This document shows, piece after piece, positions 16,040-29,679 of a stretch of 64,000 bases of DNA. The first letter of the stretch is position 1. The number at the start of each line of letters is the position of its first letter. Location: the NCBI RefSeq assembly GCF_040760075.1, contig NZ_CP142884.1, positions 372,001-436,000 of the forward strand, read 5' to 3'. The DNA is from Sphingobacterium sp. R2 (GTDB lineage Bacteria > Bacteroidota > Bacteroidia > Sphingobacteriales > Sphingobacteriaceae). A program made the translations under genes and the position numbers. Under the pieces are notes generated by a model. The model was not told the origin of the DNA. It searched no databases and saw only the letters and a program-made list of their open reading frames with translations.

Positions 16040-18775
16040 ATGTCAAACAAAGGAAATACATTTAGGCAGACAGGAAATTCAGTTTCCGGCAAACGTGCCT
16101 CTCAAAAGGAATCGACAACATTAAAAAAAGAAAAAAGTCTAAAAAACACTGTGCCAACAGATTATTCTGATGCACAGCAAAAAGCGGTCAAGATATTAGG
16201 AATTTTATTGATCTTGCTTTCATTGGCTTTTGCCACAGCTTTCGTTTCGTATCTATTTACCTGGGAAGACGATCAAAGTTATATCGCTAAAACCAATGGC
16301 GGCTGGTCTACATTATTCCGGTCTGTAGAAGAGATTAATGACGAAGCGGTGGATCTACCTGTTGTCGATAATAAATTAGGGAAATTTGGGGCATTGCTTG
16401 CCAACCAGTTCATGTACGAATGGTTTGGCGTCGCATCGTTTCTTTTTATCCCAGTAATCTTTATTTTAGGTTATCGCTTGTTGTTTAAAAAATCTTTGCT
16501 ACCATTGTACCGTACTGTGGTCTATTCCTTTATTGCCATCGTTTTTATTTCCGTAACACTGGGCTTCTTACATGGATTTATGGCCGACACTCCGCATATG
16601 CTCGAGGGTAAATTTGGCTTTTGGACCAATAAATTATTGGAAGCACAAGTTGGCATTGTCGGCGTTGGCTGTATATTAGCTTTTGCATACCTCACCACAT
16701 TAATCTTATTATACAACCTAGATTTCAAATTTGTTCTTTTCAGCAACAGAAAATCCAGTTCGTTTTCGGGAGATATAGATCAGGAGGACGAAGATGAATA
16801 CGCTACACAAAACCTAAGGAACAAAATTCATATCGAAGATGATTCCATCCAATCTGTACGGGAATCCATCCAACGGCCGACATCCATCAACGAGCGTTTT
16901 CAATCTGCCCGCGAAAAGGAAGTACAAGAAGAGCGTCAACGCCCTGCATTTACCCATCAACCAATACCTGATGTACAGATTGATCCAAAAGATAAAGTGG
17001 TACTATCATTTGATGATAGTCCTATGGATCGAACAGAGCATACACCATCTATCAGTTTTACAATTGACCAGCCGAATGAAGAATTAGAAGACGCGGAGGT
17101 ACCGCTAATACGTGAATACCAACCGCCAGCTGTAGCGACTCCGTCCCAAAAAGAATCTGAAACATCACTCGAAATCGAAGCAGTGCCAGGTCTGGTTGTC
17201 GAAGATATCAAAGAAGAAAAAGAAATTACCGCCAGCGACCTTGTGGCGCAATTCGGACAATATGATCCAAAATTGGATCTTTCGGGTTATCAACACCCAA
17301 CTTTGGATTTATTGAGAGACTATGGTGGGGGTAAAATAACAATCAATCAACACGAACTCGAAGCAAACAAAAACAAGATTGTTGATACCCTGAGAAACTA
17401 TAGCATTGAGATCGAAAGCATTAAAGCAACCATCGGGCCAACGGTAACTTTGTATGAAATTATACCAAAACCAGGGGTAAGGATTTCAAAAATCAAGAAT
17501 CTAGAAGATGACATTGCTTTAAGTCTTGCTGCTTTAGGCATCCGTATTATTGCGCCTATGCCCGGAAAAGGAACTATCGGTATTGAAGTACCAAACTCCA
17601 ATCCGGAGATGGTATCCATGCGATCGGTACTCGCTACAGAGAAGTTTCAAAAAACAGAAATGGATCTGCCTATTGCGTTAGGTAAAACAATCTCCAATGA
17701 AGTGTATATTGCAGATTTAGCGAAAATGCCCCACCTCTTGGTTGCAGGTGCTACCGGCCAAGGTAAATCAGTCGGTATTAATGCCATTCTGACCTCTTTG
17801 CTGTACAAAAAACATCCGGCTGAGCTCAAATTCGTACTCGTTGACCCTAAAAAAGTGGAACTCTCTTTATTCAAAAAAGTTGAACGGCACTTCCTTGCGA
17901 AATTACCTGATGACGGAGACGCCATCATTACCGATACTAAAAAAGTAATTAACACACTAAATAGCTTGTGTATAGAGATGGATCAGCGTTATGATTTGTT
18001 AAAAAATGCTCAGGTACGTAATTTAAAGGAATATAATTCAAAATTTATCAATCGCCGATTAAACCCTGAAGAGGGTCATCGATTCTTACCTTATATCGTT
18101 CTTATTGTTGATGAGTTTGCCGACTTGATGATGACAGCAGGAAAAGAGGTAGAAACACCAATTGCGCGCTTGGCCCAATTAGCCCGTGCAGTGGGCATTC
18201 ACCTAGTCATAGCAACCCAGCGGCCATCTGTTAATATCATTACCGGTACAATTAAGGCCAACTTCCCTGCTCGTCTTGCATTCCGTGTTTTATCAAAAGT
18301 CGATTCACGGACTATTCTAGATACAGGCGGGGCTGATCAGTTGATCGGTCGAGGTGATATGCTGCTGGCTACGGGAAGTGATCTGATACGTATTCAATGT
18401 GCATTTGTCGATACACCTGAAGTTGAACAGATTTCCGACTACATCGGTGCACAACGAGGCTATCCTTCGGCATTTATGCTTCCAGAATACGTAGATGAAA
18501 ACGGTGATGGTTCTGGTAGTACAGATTTCGACCCCAAAGACCGCGATCAATTGTTCGAAGAGGCTGCCCGATTGATTGTCATGCATCAGCAAGGCTCAAC
18601 TTCATTAATCCAACGTAAATTAAAATTGGGTTATAACAGAGCAGGACGAATCATCGATCAATTGGAAGCTGCAGGAATTGTAGGTCCATTTGAAGGTAGT
18701 AAAGCACGCGAAGTGCTCTATCCAGATGAGTATTCATTAGAACAATTTTTGGAGACGTTAAAAAAGGACAACTAA
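16040..18775 (+). CDS. ftsK: DNA translocase FtsK
   Basis: Septum-located, ATP-driven DNA pump that resolves chromosome dimers and clears DNA at division. Four hydrophobic segments lie in the first 230 residues. A charged linker of about 170 residues follows, then the alpha/beta motor with Walker A GATGQGKS near residue 570, Walker B IVLIVDEFADLM near 690, and the C-terminal winged-helix gamma domain (residues about 840-905, GSTSLIQRKLKLGYNRAGRIIDQLE split across it). The linker is much shorter than in E. coli, as usual outside Enterobacteria. An alternative GTG start lies at 16028. It is cotranscribed with the LolA-like gene one base downstream. Confidence 0.96.
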   Translation: MSNKGNTFRQTGNSVSGKRASQKESTTLKKEKSLKNTVPTDYSDAQQKAVKILGILLILLSLAFATAFVSYLFTWEDDQSYIAKTNGGWSTLFRSVEEINDEAVDLPVVDNKLGKFGALLANQFMYEWFGVASFLFIPVIFILGYRLLFKKSLLPLYRTVVYSFIAIVFISVTLGFLHGFMADTPHMLEGKFGFWTNKLLEAQVGIVGVGCILAFAYLTTLILLYNLDFKFVLFSNRKSSSFSGDIDQEDEDEYATQNLRNKIHIEDDSIQSVRESIQRPTSINERFQSAREKEVQEERQRPAFTHQPIPDVQIDPKDKVVLSFDDSPMDRTEHTPSISFTIDQPNEELEDAEVPLIREYQPPAVATPSQKESETSLEIEAVPGLVVEDIKEEKEITASDLVAQFGQYDPKLDLSGYQHPTLDLLRDYGGGKITINQHELEANKNKIVDTLRNYSIEIESIKATIGPTVTLYEIIPKPGVRISKIKNLEDDIALSLAALGIRIIAPMPGKGTIGIEVPNSNPEMVSMRSVLATEKFQKTEMDLPIALGKTISNEVYIADLAKMPHLLVAGATGQGKSVGINAILTSLLYKKHPAELKFVLVDPKKVELSLFKKVERHFLAKLPDDGDAIITDTKKVINTLNSLCIEMDQRYDLLKNAQVRNLKEYNSKFINRRLNPEEGHRFLPYIVLIVDEFADLMMTAGKEVETPIARLAQLARAVGIHLVIATQRPSVNIITGTIKANFPARLAFRVLSKVDSRTILDTGGADQLIGRGDMLLATGSDLIRIQCAFVDTPEVEQISDYIGAQRGYPSAFMLPEYVDENGDGSGSTDFDPKDRDQLFEEAARLIVMHQQGSTSLIQRKLKLGYNRAGRIIDQLEAAGIVGPFEGSKAREVLYPDEYSLEQFLETLKKDN

Positions 18776-18776
18776 A

Positions 18777-19430
18777 ATGAAAAAGCAATTATGGTTTATT
18801 GTAGGGCTGCTATTAATAATATACAGTCAAAACAGTTATGCACAAAATGATGCGGCTGCTAAGGCGCTATTGACAAAAGTGAGCCAAAAGTACAATACAT
18901 ACAAAACAATACAGGCCAACTTCTCATTGCTTATTAAACAAGCGAACGGAGGATCACATACAGATGCTGGAACCCTATACCTGGACAAGGCTAACAACAA
19001 ATATCAGGTGAACACCAAAAATCAAGTATTGATATCAGACGCCAAAACACAGTGGAATATCATGAAAGCTGAAAAAGAAGTTGAAATTTCAGACGCCAGC
19101 AATTCGACCAATGAGATCAACGCAACAAACATCTTTAGCTTCTATACGACTGGTTTTAAGTATACATTGACCAATGCCGAAAAGGTCAATGGACTTACAT
19201 TGAATGTCGTGAATTTAACTCCAGTGGATAGCAAAAAAAACTATTCAAAGATAAAGCTGCGCATCAATAAAGCAACAAATTTGATCTACGATACCACTAT
19301 ATTTGATAAAAGTGGAAACCGCTATACCTATACATTAGCATCACAACAGGGCAATAAGGCACTTTCAGATAATCTATTCGTATTTAACAAGAATGACTAC
19401 AAAGGATTCGATATAGTCGATTTAAGATAA
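18777..19430 (+). CDS. lolA: LolA-like outer-membrane lipoprotein carrier
   Basis: Periplasmic chaperone that ferries lipoproteins to the outer membrane. A signal peptide covers residues 1-22 (ending NSYA). The mature part follows the LolA pattern: a KVSQKYNTYKTIQANFSL helix, then paired beta strands (GTLYLDKANNKYQV, YSKIKLRINKATNLI) forming the open barrel. The start codon follows the ftsK stop by one base, indicating coupling. LolA downstream of ftsK is a common arrangement in Proteobacteria too. No LolB is expected in Bacteroidetes. Confidence 0.88.
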   Translation: MKKQLWFIVGLLLIIYSQNSYAQNDAAAKALLTKVSQKYNTYKTIQANFSLLIKQANGGSHTDAGTLYLDKANNKYQVNTKNQVLISDAKTQWNIMKAEKEVEISDASNSTNEINATNIFSFYTTGFKYTLTNAEKVNGLTLNVVNLTPVDSKKNYSKIKLRINKATNLIYDTTIFDKSGNRYTYTLASQQGNKALSDNLFVFNKNDYKGFDIVDLR

Positions 19431-19464
19431 AAATGCTTCGATCATATACGACTTAAAAAACACG

Positions 19465-19511
19465 GTGCAATAGAAAAGGCTTTCAGATTTTGAAAGCCTT
19501 TTCTATTGCAC
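19465..19511. terminator. Bidirectional hairpin terminator, perfect 21-bp stem
   Basis: Arms 19465-19485 and 19491-19511, loop GATTT. It lies between convergent lolA and the transglycosylase gene. Confidence 0.82.
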
Positions 19512-19539
19512 TGTAGCCATTATTGTAATTCAGCTGATT

Positions 19540-20352
19540 TTACAGCATATTCGGTTCCTGATCTAAGGTTTCCAATTCTTTATTCGCATAACGCGAATAG
19601 CCATGCTTCTGCGGATGTTCAATAATTTCCTTCATTGAAACAAGCTTGTATACATACGAACCCGTTTCATTATTCAACTTCAACGCGAAATAGTCATCCT
19701 TTTTTTGCCTCCTGATGGAGCCCTTTAGACTACCATCACCGACATTGTATGCAGCAGCCACCAAAGTCCAGTTTCCAAATTGGGCATACAGATATTTAAG
19801 GTACTTGGCAGCAGCATGCGTTGATTTAATAAGATCTTTCCGGTCATCGACTTTACCATTGACTCGCAATCCATACAAACGGGCTGTTGCGGGCATAAAT
19901 TGCCAATAACCACCTGCCCCCTTAGAGGAGACTACAGCCTTACTAAGTCCGCTTTCCACCAATGGAATGTACTTAAAGTCCTCCGGAATACCATGTGATT
20001 TAAGGATCTTAGCGATCATTGGCAAATAGGTCTCTGCCTTTCTATGCATATCGTAAGATCCTGTCTTTTTAAACGAGAATCGATTGAAAAATTTGCGCAA
20101 TTTACTTTCCACAAGCGGACGATCCATAGGTAAGGAATCTTCGGCAAATGTCAAGGAATTCATATAAGATTCCAACGAATTGACTTTTTCTTTCTTCTCG
20201 TCATCTTTTCCAGAATGAGCTGGAATTAAGATGAGCTTCGAATGGGCTATCTTACCTTCGTTCGAAGCGTTGTTGTGTGGGGTTGAGTATAATTTCGACA
20301 GCAATAAAGCAAACAAAATTACGCTACTACATAAAACTTTCTTTCTTATCAT
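19540..20352 (-). CDS. Lytic transglycosylase, SLT domain
   Basis: Cleaves peptidoglycan glycan strands. A hydrophobic N-terminus (residues 6-23) serves as signal or anchor. The SLT/lysozyme-like domain spans about 100-240, with the catalytic glutamate at 133 in PLVESGLSK, then GAGGYWQFMPATARLYGL and AAAYNVGDGSL, the three motifs of family 1 (MltD-like) enzymes. No LysM repeats follow, so it is shorter than MltD (270 against about 450). It is probably periplasmic or lipid-facing and works in wall turnover. Transcribed alone. Confidence 0.92.
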   Translation of the reverse strand: MIRKKVLCSSVILFALLLSKLYSTPHNNASNEGKIAHSKLILIPAHSGKDDEKKEKVNSLESYMNSLTFAEDSLPMDRPLVESKLRKFFNRFSFKKTGSYDMHRKAETYLPMIAKILKSHGIPEDFKYIPLVESGLSKAVVSSKGAGGYWQFMPATARLYGLRVNGKVDDRKDLIKSTHAAAKYLKYLYAQFGNWTLVAAAYNVGDGSLKGSIRRQKKDDYFALKLNNETGSYVYKLVSMKEIIEHPQKHGYSRYANKELETLDQEPNML

Positions 20353-20423
20353 TTACTCCCTTAATGCTATCCTATCCACGAGTCTAATCGATCAAAAAAT
20401 AGCTTGGTTCAAATTCAAGGGTA

Positions 20424-20431
20424 CAAAGGTA
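20424..20431 (-). promoter_or_regulatory. -7 box before lytic transglycosylase
   Basis: Minus-strand TACCTTTG matches TAnnTTTG; leader of about 67 bases. Confidence 0.45.
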
Positions 20432-20562
20432 AACACTATTTATTTAAAAAACAAATAGTTACCTCCTACTCCCTTTAAGGCGGCTTTTTTAGCCTAAAAA
20501 TGAAGTAAATTCAGGAAAAGACAAAAAGATAAGGATTTTTTCGCAAAACCCAAAATTATACC

Positions 20563-20570
20563 TAACTTTG
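20563..20570 (+). promoter_or_regulatory. -7 box before pseudouridine synthase
   Basis: TAACTTTG matches TAnnTTTG; ATG 20596 is 26 bases downstream. Confidence 0.5.
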
Positions 20571-20595
20571 CAGTTCACATTTTTAGTAAAACACA

Positions 20596-22137
20596 ATGCC
20601 ATTCAGCAATAAAAGGAACAGTCGTGATGACAACTCCAGAAAGTCACGAGGCAACTCAGACAGCTTCAAATCTAGAGGCGACAAGAACAATAGTTTCGGA
20701 AAAAAATCATACGGGTCAAACGACTCTTCTGAAAGAGGATCTTTCAGAAAAGATGATAATCGTGAAAATAGATCATTCGGATCTAAAAAATTCTCAGACA
20801 GACCATCATTCCAAAAAGATAATAATTCCTCCCGTTCAAAAGATAATTCAGAAAAATCATTTGGTAGAGGATCGCGTCCATTTGATAAAAATAATTCTTC
20901 AACATCTTTTGATAAAAAAGATTCCTTCAATAAATTCAACAGATCAGAACGTTCTTTCGACAAAAAAGATAACTTCAAACGTAACGACAGAAATGACGGT
21001 CCAAGGTCATTCGACAGATCAGAACGTTCTTTCGACAAAAAAGATAACTTCAAACGTAACGACAGAAATGACGGTCCAAGATCATTCGACAGATCAGAAC
21101 GTTCTTTCGACAAAAAAGATAACTTCAAACGTAACGACAGAAATGACGGTCCAAGATCATTCGACAGATCAGAACGTTCTTTTGACAAAAGAGATAACTT
21201 CAAACGTAACGACAGAAATGACGGTCCAAGATCATTCGACAGATCAGAACGTTCTTTTGACAAAAGAGATAACTTCAAACGTAACGACAGAAATGACGGT
21301 CCAAGGTCTTCAAACAGAAAATTTGACGGAGAGAGAAGTCGAAATTTCGATGAAAACAATAACTTTGGTGAAAAACAATATATTAAACGTCCAAAGAAGA
21401 AGACTGCGGAGTCAGAGGATGACGGCTTAGTTCGTTTGAATCGTTACATCGCCAATGCTGGTATTTGTTCAAGACGTAAAGCAGATGAACTTATCTCGGC
21501 TGGTGTCATTTGGGTAAATGGAGAACCTGTTACCGAATTGGGTACTAAAGTAGACCCGGCAACAGATGAAATCCGCTACAACAACGAACGCTTGAAACGT
21601 GAGAAAAATGTTTATGTTTTGTTAAACAAACCAAAAGATTATATCACAACTACAGACGATCCCCAAGAGCGTCATACGGTGATGGAACTTGTTTCTAAAG
21701 CAACCAAAGAAAGAATCTATCCTGTTGGTCGCCTTGATAGAAATACGACAGGACTGCTTTTAATGACAAATGATGGAAGCCTTGCCGAAAAGCTTTCGCA
21801 CCCGCGTAACAGCATCAGCAAAATCTATAATGTCGAACTAAACAAAAGCCTTACACAGGGCGATTTTAACAAAATTAACTTTGGTATCGAATTAGAAGAC
21901 GGTGTGATCAAACCAGACGATTTGAGCTATGTTCAAGGTGGATCAAAACGCGAAGTCGGCATCCAGATTCACTCAGGAAAAAATCGTATCGTACGCCGTA
22001 TTTTTGAATCTTTAGGATATGAAGTAGTTAAATTAGATCGTGTGGTATATGCCAATCTGACTAAAAAAGACTTACCTCGTGGCCGTTGGAGATACCTAGA
22101 AGAACGAGAAATCGTGCAATTAAAGCACCTACTTTAA
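20596..22137 (+). CDS. RluB/RsuA-type pseudouridine synthase with repetitive disordered N-terminus
   Basis: Isomerises uridine to pseudouridine in rRNA. The catalytic half begins at residue 278 with the S4 RNA-binding domain (LVRLNRYIANAGICSRRKAD) and carries the catalytic Asp381 in VGRLDRNTTGLL. KIYNVELNK and KNRIVRRIFESLGYEV are further RsuA-family landmarks. Residues 1-277 are highly charged, rich in S, R, K, D, N and F, and surely disordered. Within them a 25-residue unit (RSERSFDKKDNFKRNDRNDG plus PRSFD) is repeated five times. RNA-binding extensions are common on Bacteroidetes RluB homologues, but the near-identity of the repeats here is striking. The S/F/D/N/R makeup suits condensate or RNA contacts, which is an inference. 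Confidence 0.93.
   Translation: MPFSNKRNSRDDNSRKSRGNSDSFKSRGDKNNSFGKKSYGSNDSSERGSFRKDDNRENRSFGSKKFSDRPSFQKDNNSSRSKDNSEKSFGRGSRPFDKNNSSTSFDKKDSFNKFNRSERSFDKKDNFKRNDRNDGPRSFDRSERSFDKKDNFKRNDRNDGPRSFDRSERSFDKKDNFKRNDRNDGPRSFDRSERSFDKRDNFKRNDRNDGPRSFDRSERSFDKRDNFKRNDRNDGPRSSNRKFDGERSRNFDENNNFGEKQYIKRPKKKTAESEDDGLVRLNRYIANAGICSRRKADELISAGVIWVNGEPVTELGTKVDPATDEIRYNNERLKREKNVYVLLNKPKDYITTTDDPQERHTVMELVSKATKERIYPVGRLDRNTTGLLLMTNDGSLAEKLSHPRNSISKIYNVELNKSLTQGDFNKINFGIELEDGVIKPDDLSYVQGGSKREVGIQIHSGKNRIVRRIFESLGYEVVKLDRVVYANLTKKDLPRGRWRYLEEREIVQLKHLL
20941..21315 (+). repeat. Five tandem 75-bp coding repeats
   Basis: Units start at 20941, 21016, 21091, 21166 and 21241, each with AGATCAGAACGTTCTTT at its head. 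Units 1-3 read TTCGACAAAAAAGAT where units 4-5 read TTTGACAAAAGAGAT; otherwise they differ at only a few sites, so expansion is recent. The length is a multiple of three, so copy number can vary without frameshift. Confidence 0.95.
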
Positions 22138-22162
22138 TCGCTCAAGAATATAAATAAAAATA

Positions 22163-22198
22163 AAGGACGGTCATTCAGTTAACCGTCCTTATTTTTTT
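22163..22198 (+). terminator. Intrinsic terminator after pseudouridine synthase
   Basis: Stem AAGGACGGT/ACCGTCCTT (22163-22171 with 22182-22190), 10-base loop, then a run of T. Confidence 0.85.
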
Positions 22199-22205
22199 AT
22201 ATTTG
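22198..22205 (+). promoter_or_regulatory. -7 box before MazG-like gene
   Basis: TATATTTG matches TAnnTTTG and follows immediately on the preceding terminator; leader of about 22 bases. Confidence 0.5.
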
Positions 22206-22231
22206 CTCTTTAAAACAAAAAGACTAATAAT

Positions 22232-22699
22232 ATGACTGATCCGAAAACACTCTCTTCCGTTGCGGAATTCCATAAAACATTCCAACATCCCATCCTTGAC
22301 ACGCCTACCATTCCATCTGAACAACGCTGCGCTTTAAGGGTATCGTTGATTGCTGAAGAATTAAAAGAATTAGAAGAAGCCATCCAGGATAAAGATTTGG
22401 TAGAGATTGCAGACGCACTATGTGATATCCAATATGTACTTGCCGGCGCAGTATTGGAATTTGGCTTAAAAGATAAATTCTCTGCTCTTTTTGATGAGGT
22501 TCAACGTTCTAACATGAGTAAAGCATGTAAAGACGAAGCGGAAGCAATTGCTACCCAAGAACACTATAAATTGAAAGGAGTAGAATCATATTACAAAGAA
22601 GTTGATGGCAAATTTTTAGTATTCAGAACTGCTGACAACAAAACTTTAAAATCCATCAATTACTCTCCAGCAGATCTAAAAACGATTGTTGAGGGCTAA
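22232..22699 (+). CDS. MazG-like nucleoside triphosphate pyrophosphohydrolase family protein
   Basis: All-alpha NTP pyrophosphohydrolase-like protein of 155 residues. The metal-binding signature is present as AEELKELEEAI (around residue 36) and the second acidic motif as EIADALCDIQYVLAG (around 58-72). The C-terminal 50 residues (EHYKLKGVESYYKEVDGKFLVFRTADNKTL) form a short extension found in the PRA-PH/MazG-like subgroup. It probably cleans noncanonical dNTPs. It stands alone between two terminators. Confidence 0.85.
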   Translation: MTDPKTLSSVAEFHKTFQHPILDTPTIPSEQRCALRVSLIAEELKELEEAIQDKDLVEIADALCDIQYVLAGAVLEFGLKDKFSALFDEVQRSNMSKACKDEAEAIATQEHYKLKGVESYYKEVDGKFLVFRTADNKTLKSINYSPADLKTIVEG

Positions 22700-22735
22700 A
22701 TGAAAAAAGGAAAATAGCTTTTCACTTTTTGGTTT

Positions 22736-22787
22736 ATAAGATAAATAAGTAAGGCTTCCCTAGAGAAGCCTTACTTATTTATCTTAT
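22736..22787. terminator. Bidirectional hairpin terminator, perfect 23-bp stem
   Basis: Arms 22736-22758 and 22765-22787, loop CCTAGA. It lies between the convergent MazG-like and radical SAM genes. Confidence 0.82.
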
Positions 22788-22849
22788 TTTACGTTCAAAC
22801 CATCGGTTCAATGCACGTTTTAAAAACTATAAAAGAAAGAATATAAACG

Positions 22850-23791
22850 CTAAAAGAGACTTCCCTGCACAACCTGACGTGCCTCCAAGCCTTTATCTAT
22901 CGCAGTTTGTATATGTGACTTCGGAAAGCCCCAATTTGGTGCTATCAACAACTCTTTGTCTGCAATCCCGAAAATACGTTGAATAATCAGATCAGGCCGT
23001 AATCTTGGAATCAATTTGGCTAAGAAATCAGTATACCCTTCTATCGAGAAAAGTTCAAAAGGTTCCCTTTTATACTTTACCCCCATAATAGAGCCTTCTA
23101 CAATATGTAAGTGGTGCAATTTTACAAATTTAATCTGTGGAAACCGGTTAATCTCGTCTGCATACTTTAACATCATCTCTTCCGATTCCCATGGAAAACC
23201 AAAGATTGTATGTACACAAATCTCTAGCGGTGTATCCTTTAACATATCCATTGCCTGAATAAACTCATCGTGCGAACAGCCTCTATTAATTTTCTCCAGT
23301 GTATCGTTGTAGATAGATTCCATTCCCATTTCCAAATCTACATCATAACGATCCGTATAAGACTCCAATAACGCAATCTTTTCAAAATCCAAACAATCAG
23401 GACGTGTTCCCACAGAAAGACCTAAGGTATTTTCAGGATCAATGCTTAGGGCCTCATCATACATCATTTTTAGTAAATGAGTCGGCGCATACGTATTCGT
23501 GTTTGGCTGGAAATAGATAATAAACTTTTCCGCACCATAGCTATTGCGCGCTCTTTCGATCCCCGATTCCACCTGTTCCCGTATCGATGGAATTTTGCGC
23601 GCTGTATCCGGCGTAAAAGAATCAACATTACAGTACGTACAACCGCCGTAGCCCTTACTGCCATCGCGATTGGGACAGGTAAAATTACCATCCACAATCA
23701 CTTTAAACACTCGTTGTCCGTTATATTTTTGCTTTAAATAAGCCCCGTAATGATTATACGGTTTAACTCCGTTATCCAATAATGTACCCAT
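22850..23791 (-). CDS. Radical SAM protein, YhcC family (TIGR01212 type)
   Basis: Radical SAM enzyme with the YhcC-specific cysteine layout: TCPNRDG, then GGCTYCNVDSF. Counted from ATG 23797 the cysteines are 41, 53 and 56, i.e. C-x11-C-x2-C rather than the classical C-x3-x2. Downstream are VGTRPDCLDFEKIALLESY and DVDLEMGMES, the SAM-contact strands. The YhcC family has no settled reaction; tRNA or small-molecule modification has been discussed. I favour ATG 23791 (MGTLL), since ATG 23797 lies almost on the promoter box at 23799-23806. Single gene. Confidence 0.9.
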   Translation of the reverse strand: MGTLLDNGVKPYNHYGAYLKQKYNGQRVFKVIVDGNFTCPNRDGSKGYGGCTYCNVDSFTPDTARKIPSIREQVESGIERARNSYGAEKFIIYFQPNTNTYAPTHLLKMMYDEALSIDPENTLGLSVGTRPDCLDFEKIALLESYTDRYDVDLEMGMESIYNDTLEKINRGCSHDEFIQAMDMLKDTPLEICVHTIFGFPWESEEMMLKYADEINRFPQIKFVKLHHLHIVEGSIMGVKYKREPFELFSIEGYTDFLAKLIPRLRPDLIIQRIFGIADKELLIAPNWGFPKSHIQTAIDKGLEARQVVQGSLF

Positions 23792-23798
23792 TGCCATG

Positions 23799-23806
23799 CA
23801 AAGTTA
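23799..23806 (-). promoter_or_regulatory. -7 box overlapping start of radical SAM gene
   Basis: Minus-strand TAACTTTG. The predicted start near 23794 gives at most about 3 bases of leader before ATG 23791. Confidence 0.5.
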
Positions 23807-24025
23807 CTCAATTAAAATCATAAGTTACCATTACTTTCTTAGGATCGAATGTTAAACTTTTCCGCCCATCCCGAAAACCTTCACAAGATAACTTATATGA
23901 ACTATTCTTAACCTATCCATTCTAACGTCCCGTAATACAGCCCATTCAACCATCTGCTGCGTTTAAATCGGACACGTCCAGAATAAAACGGATACTACAA
24001 CAGGCCAGGCCCTATCCAAACGAAA

Positions 24026-24056
24026 GAAGCCCTTGACTGTTTCCAGCAAGGGCTTC
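24026..24056 (-). terminator. rRNA operon terminator
   Basis: Stem GAAGCCCTTG/CAAGGGCTTC (24026-24035 with 24047-24056) just beyond the 5S gene; on the minus strand it is followed by TTTCGTTT. Confidence 0.75.
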
Positions 24057-24066
24057 CGTGTAAAAA

Positions 24067-24175
24067 AAGGCACCGACCTACTCTCCCACCTGTTACGGCA
24101 ATACCATCGGCTCTGGCGGGCTTGACTGCTCTGTTCGGAATGGGAAGAGGTAGACACCGCCGATATAGGCACCTA
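24067..24175 (-). rRNA. rrf: 5S ribosomal RNA
   Basis: Minus-strand sequence shows the 5S landmarks: GGTGCCTATA at the 5' end pairing with TCGGTGCC at the 3' end, CCATTCCGAACAGAGCAGTC in loop B/C, and GCCGATGGTA...GGTGGGAGAGTAGG in the D/E arms. Ends are estimated to within a few bases. Confidence 0.93.
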
Positions 24176-24305
24176 AAAATCTTTATTGGCTGCTATGGTA
24201 TGATCAGTTATGAGCATATCCATGCCAATTGACATATATACTGAAAGAGTTACGTTTCTGTACGTTTCAAAAATTAAAGAGGAAGACAACAGTGTCTGTC
24301 TGCTT

Positions 24306-27183
<2,878 letters not shown>

Positions 27184-27413
27184 TTCACCGGCATAGCCTT
27201 TTGCTACTATGCGGCTGCTTTTGATATATATACACGTATGCTACGTAAAGATTCGTTCGGCCTTGACCGAGGGTCTCCTCTCTACATCAAACACATACAC
27301 GTATTGTCTCTATACTGTTGTCTTCTCTTGTAATTTTTTTTCTCTTTCAATATGTCAAAGAACTCTTTTTCCGGTATATATGAAGTATATCGCTATATAC
27401 TTCCCCGGAGATG

Positions 27414-27487
27414 TGGAGAATAACGGATTCGAACCGTTGACCCCCTGCGTGCAAGGCAGGTGCTCTAGCCAGCTGAGCTAATTCCCC
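27414..27487 (-). tRNA. tRNA-Ala (TGC)
   Basis: 74 nt in the 16S-23S spacer. Acceptor GGGGAAT pairs with ATTCTCC, with discriminator A. D-arm is GCTC AGCTGGCTA GAGC. The anticodon arm CCTGC CTTGCAC GCAGG gives anticodon TGC. T-arm has GGTTCGAATCC. CCA is not encoded. Confidence 0.95.
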
Positions 27488-27498
27488 AAACGTTTTCG

Positions 27499-27572
27499 TA
27501 GTCCCGAGCAGATTTGAACTGCTGACCCCTACATTATCAGTGTAGTGCTCTAACCAACTGAGCTACGGGACT
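27499..27572 (-). tRNA. tRNA-Ile (GAT)
   Basis: 74 nt just after 16S in transcription order. Acceptor AGTCCCG pairs with CGGGACT, with discriminator A. The anticodon arm CTACA CTGATAA TGTAG gives GAT. T-arm has AGTTCAAATCT. The first pair is A-U rather than G-C. CCA is not encoded. Confidence 0.94.
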
Positions 27573-27692
27573 AGCTATTTCCTGTTCATCTATCTCTCTC
27601 GGTCCTGCTCCCTTAGGGGCGGCCACTTTCTTCTGATGTTTTTCTTCTTGCAATCATATGTAACGTGACGAGTACCGATCCGCGATACTCTA

Positions 27693-29220
<1,528 letters not shown>

Positions 29221-29465
29221 TAAAATGAAGTTTTTGATTCCAACTATTTATAAATAATCAGAATTCTTTTTTATATCTCTGATCTTGGATCGAATTGAAC
29301 GAATTACTTGAATTTGTTCATGACTTTCGTTTGTCTACTCGTCACGCTTACATGATTGTGTTTTCTTAAAGAACTTTGTCGCTTCAACTTCCGTATCCGC
29401 TATATTCCGATGGCACCAGGCCGTCTTTATCTTTTTTGTTTTTCCCTCCGTTTCCGTTGGGACTG

Positions 29466-29495
29466 CAAAGGTAGAAATCTTTTTTGAACTTCAAA
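29466..29495 (-). promoter_or_regulatory. rRNA operon promoter P2
   Basis: On the minus strand a TTTG (29492-29495) is followed after 18 bases by TACCTTTG (29466-29473), a good two-part Bacteroidetes promoter. Transcription would start near 29461, giving a leader of about 240 bases to 16S. Confidence 0.6.
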
Positions 29496-29647
29496 AAACT
29501 TTCTGAAGTTTTTTTTTTCGCTTTTTTCGATTTCCGCGTTTAAAATACACCGGACGGGATTTTAAATCCTGCCAGACTTCTCTTAAACCCTTCTTTTTTT
29601 CAGGGTTCCTTCTCTCGAAGCAACCGTCCCTCCCTTGCGGAGTGGTG

Positions 29648-29679
29648 CAAAGATAGGAAGTTTACAAACAAACTTCCAA
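29648..29679 (-). promoter_or_regulatory. rRNA operon promoter P1 (upstream)
   Basis: Minus-strand TATCTTTG (29648-29655) with a TTG element (29677-29679) 21 bases upstream. It lies about 180 bases before P2 in the same orientation. Confidence 0.5.

Noticed and set aside
20941..21315. Could the regular repeats be a CRISPR array?
   Set aside because: Units are contiguous 75-bp copies without unique spacers and are in frame with a protein.
20583..21430. Two long frames (258 and 268 codons) opposite and alongside the pseudouridine synthase gene
   Set aside because: They exist because the 75-bp repeat, a multiple of three, is open in other frames too; the products are pure low-complexity repeats and the sense frame continues into S4 and catalytic domains.
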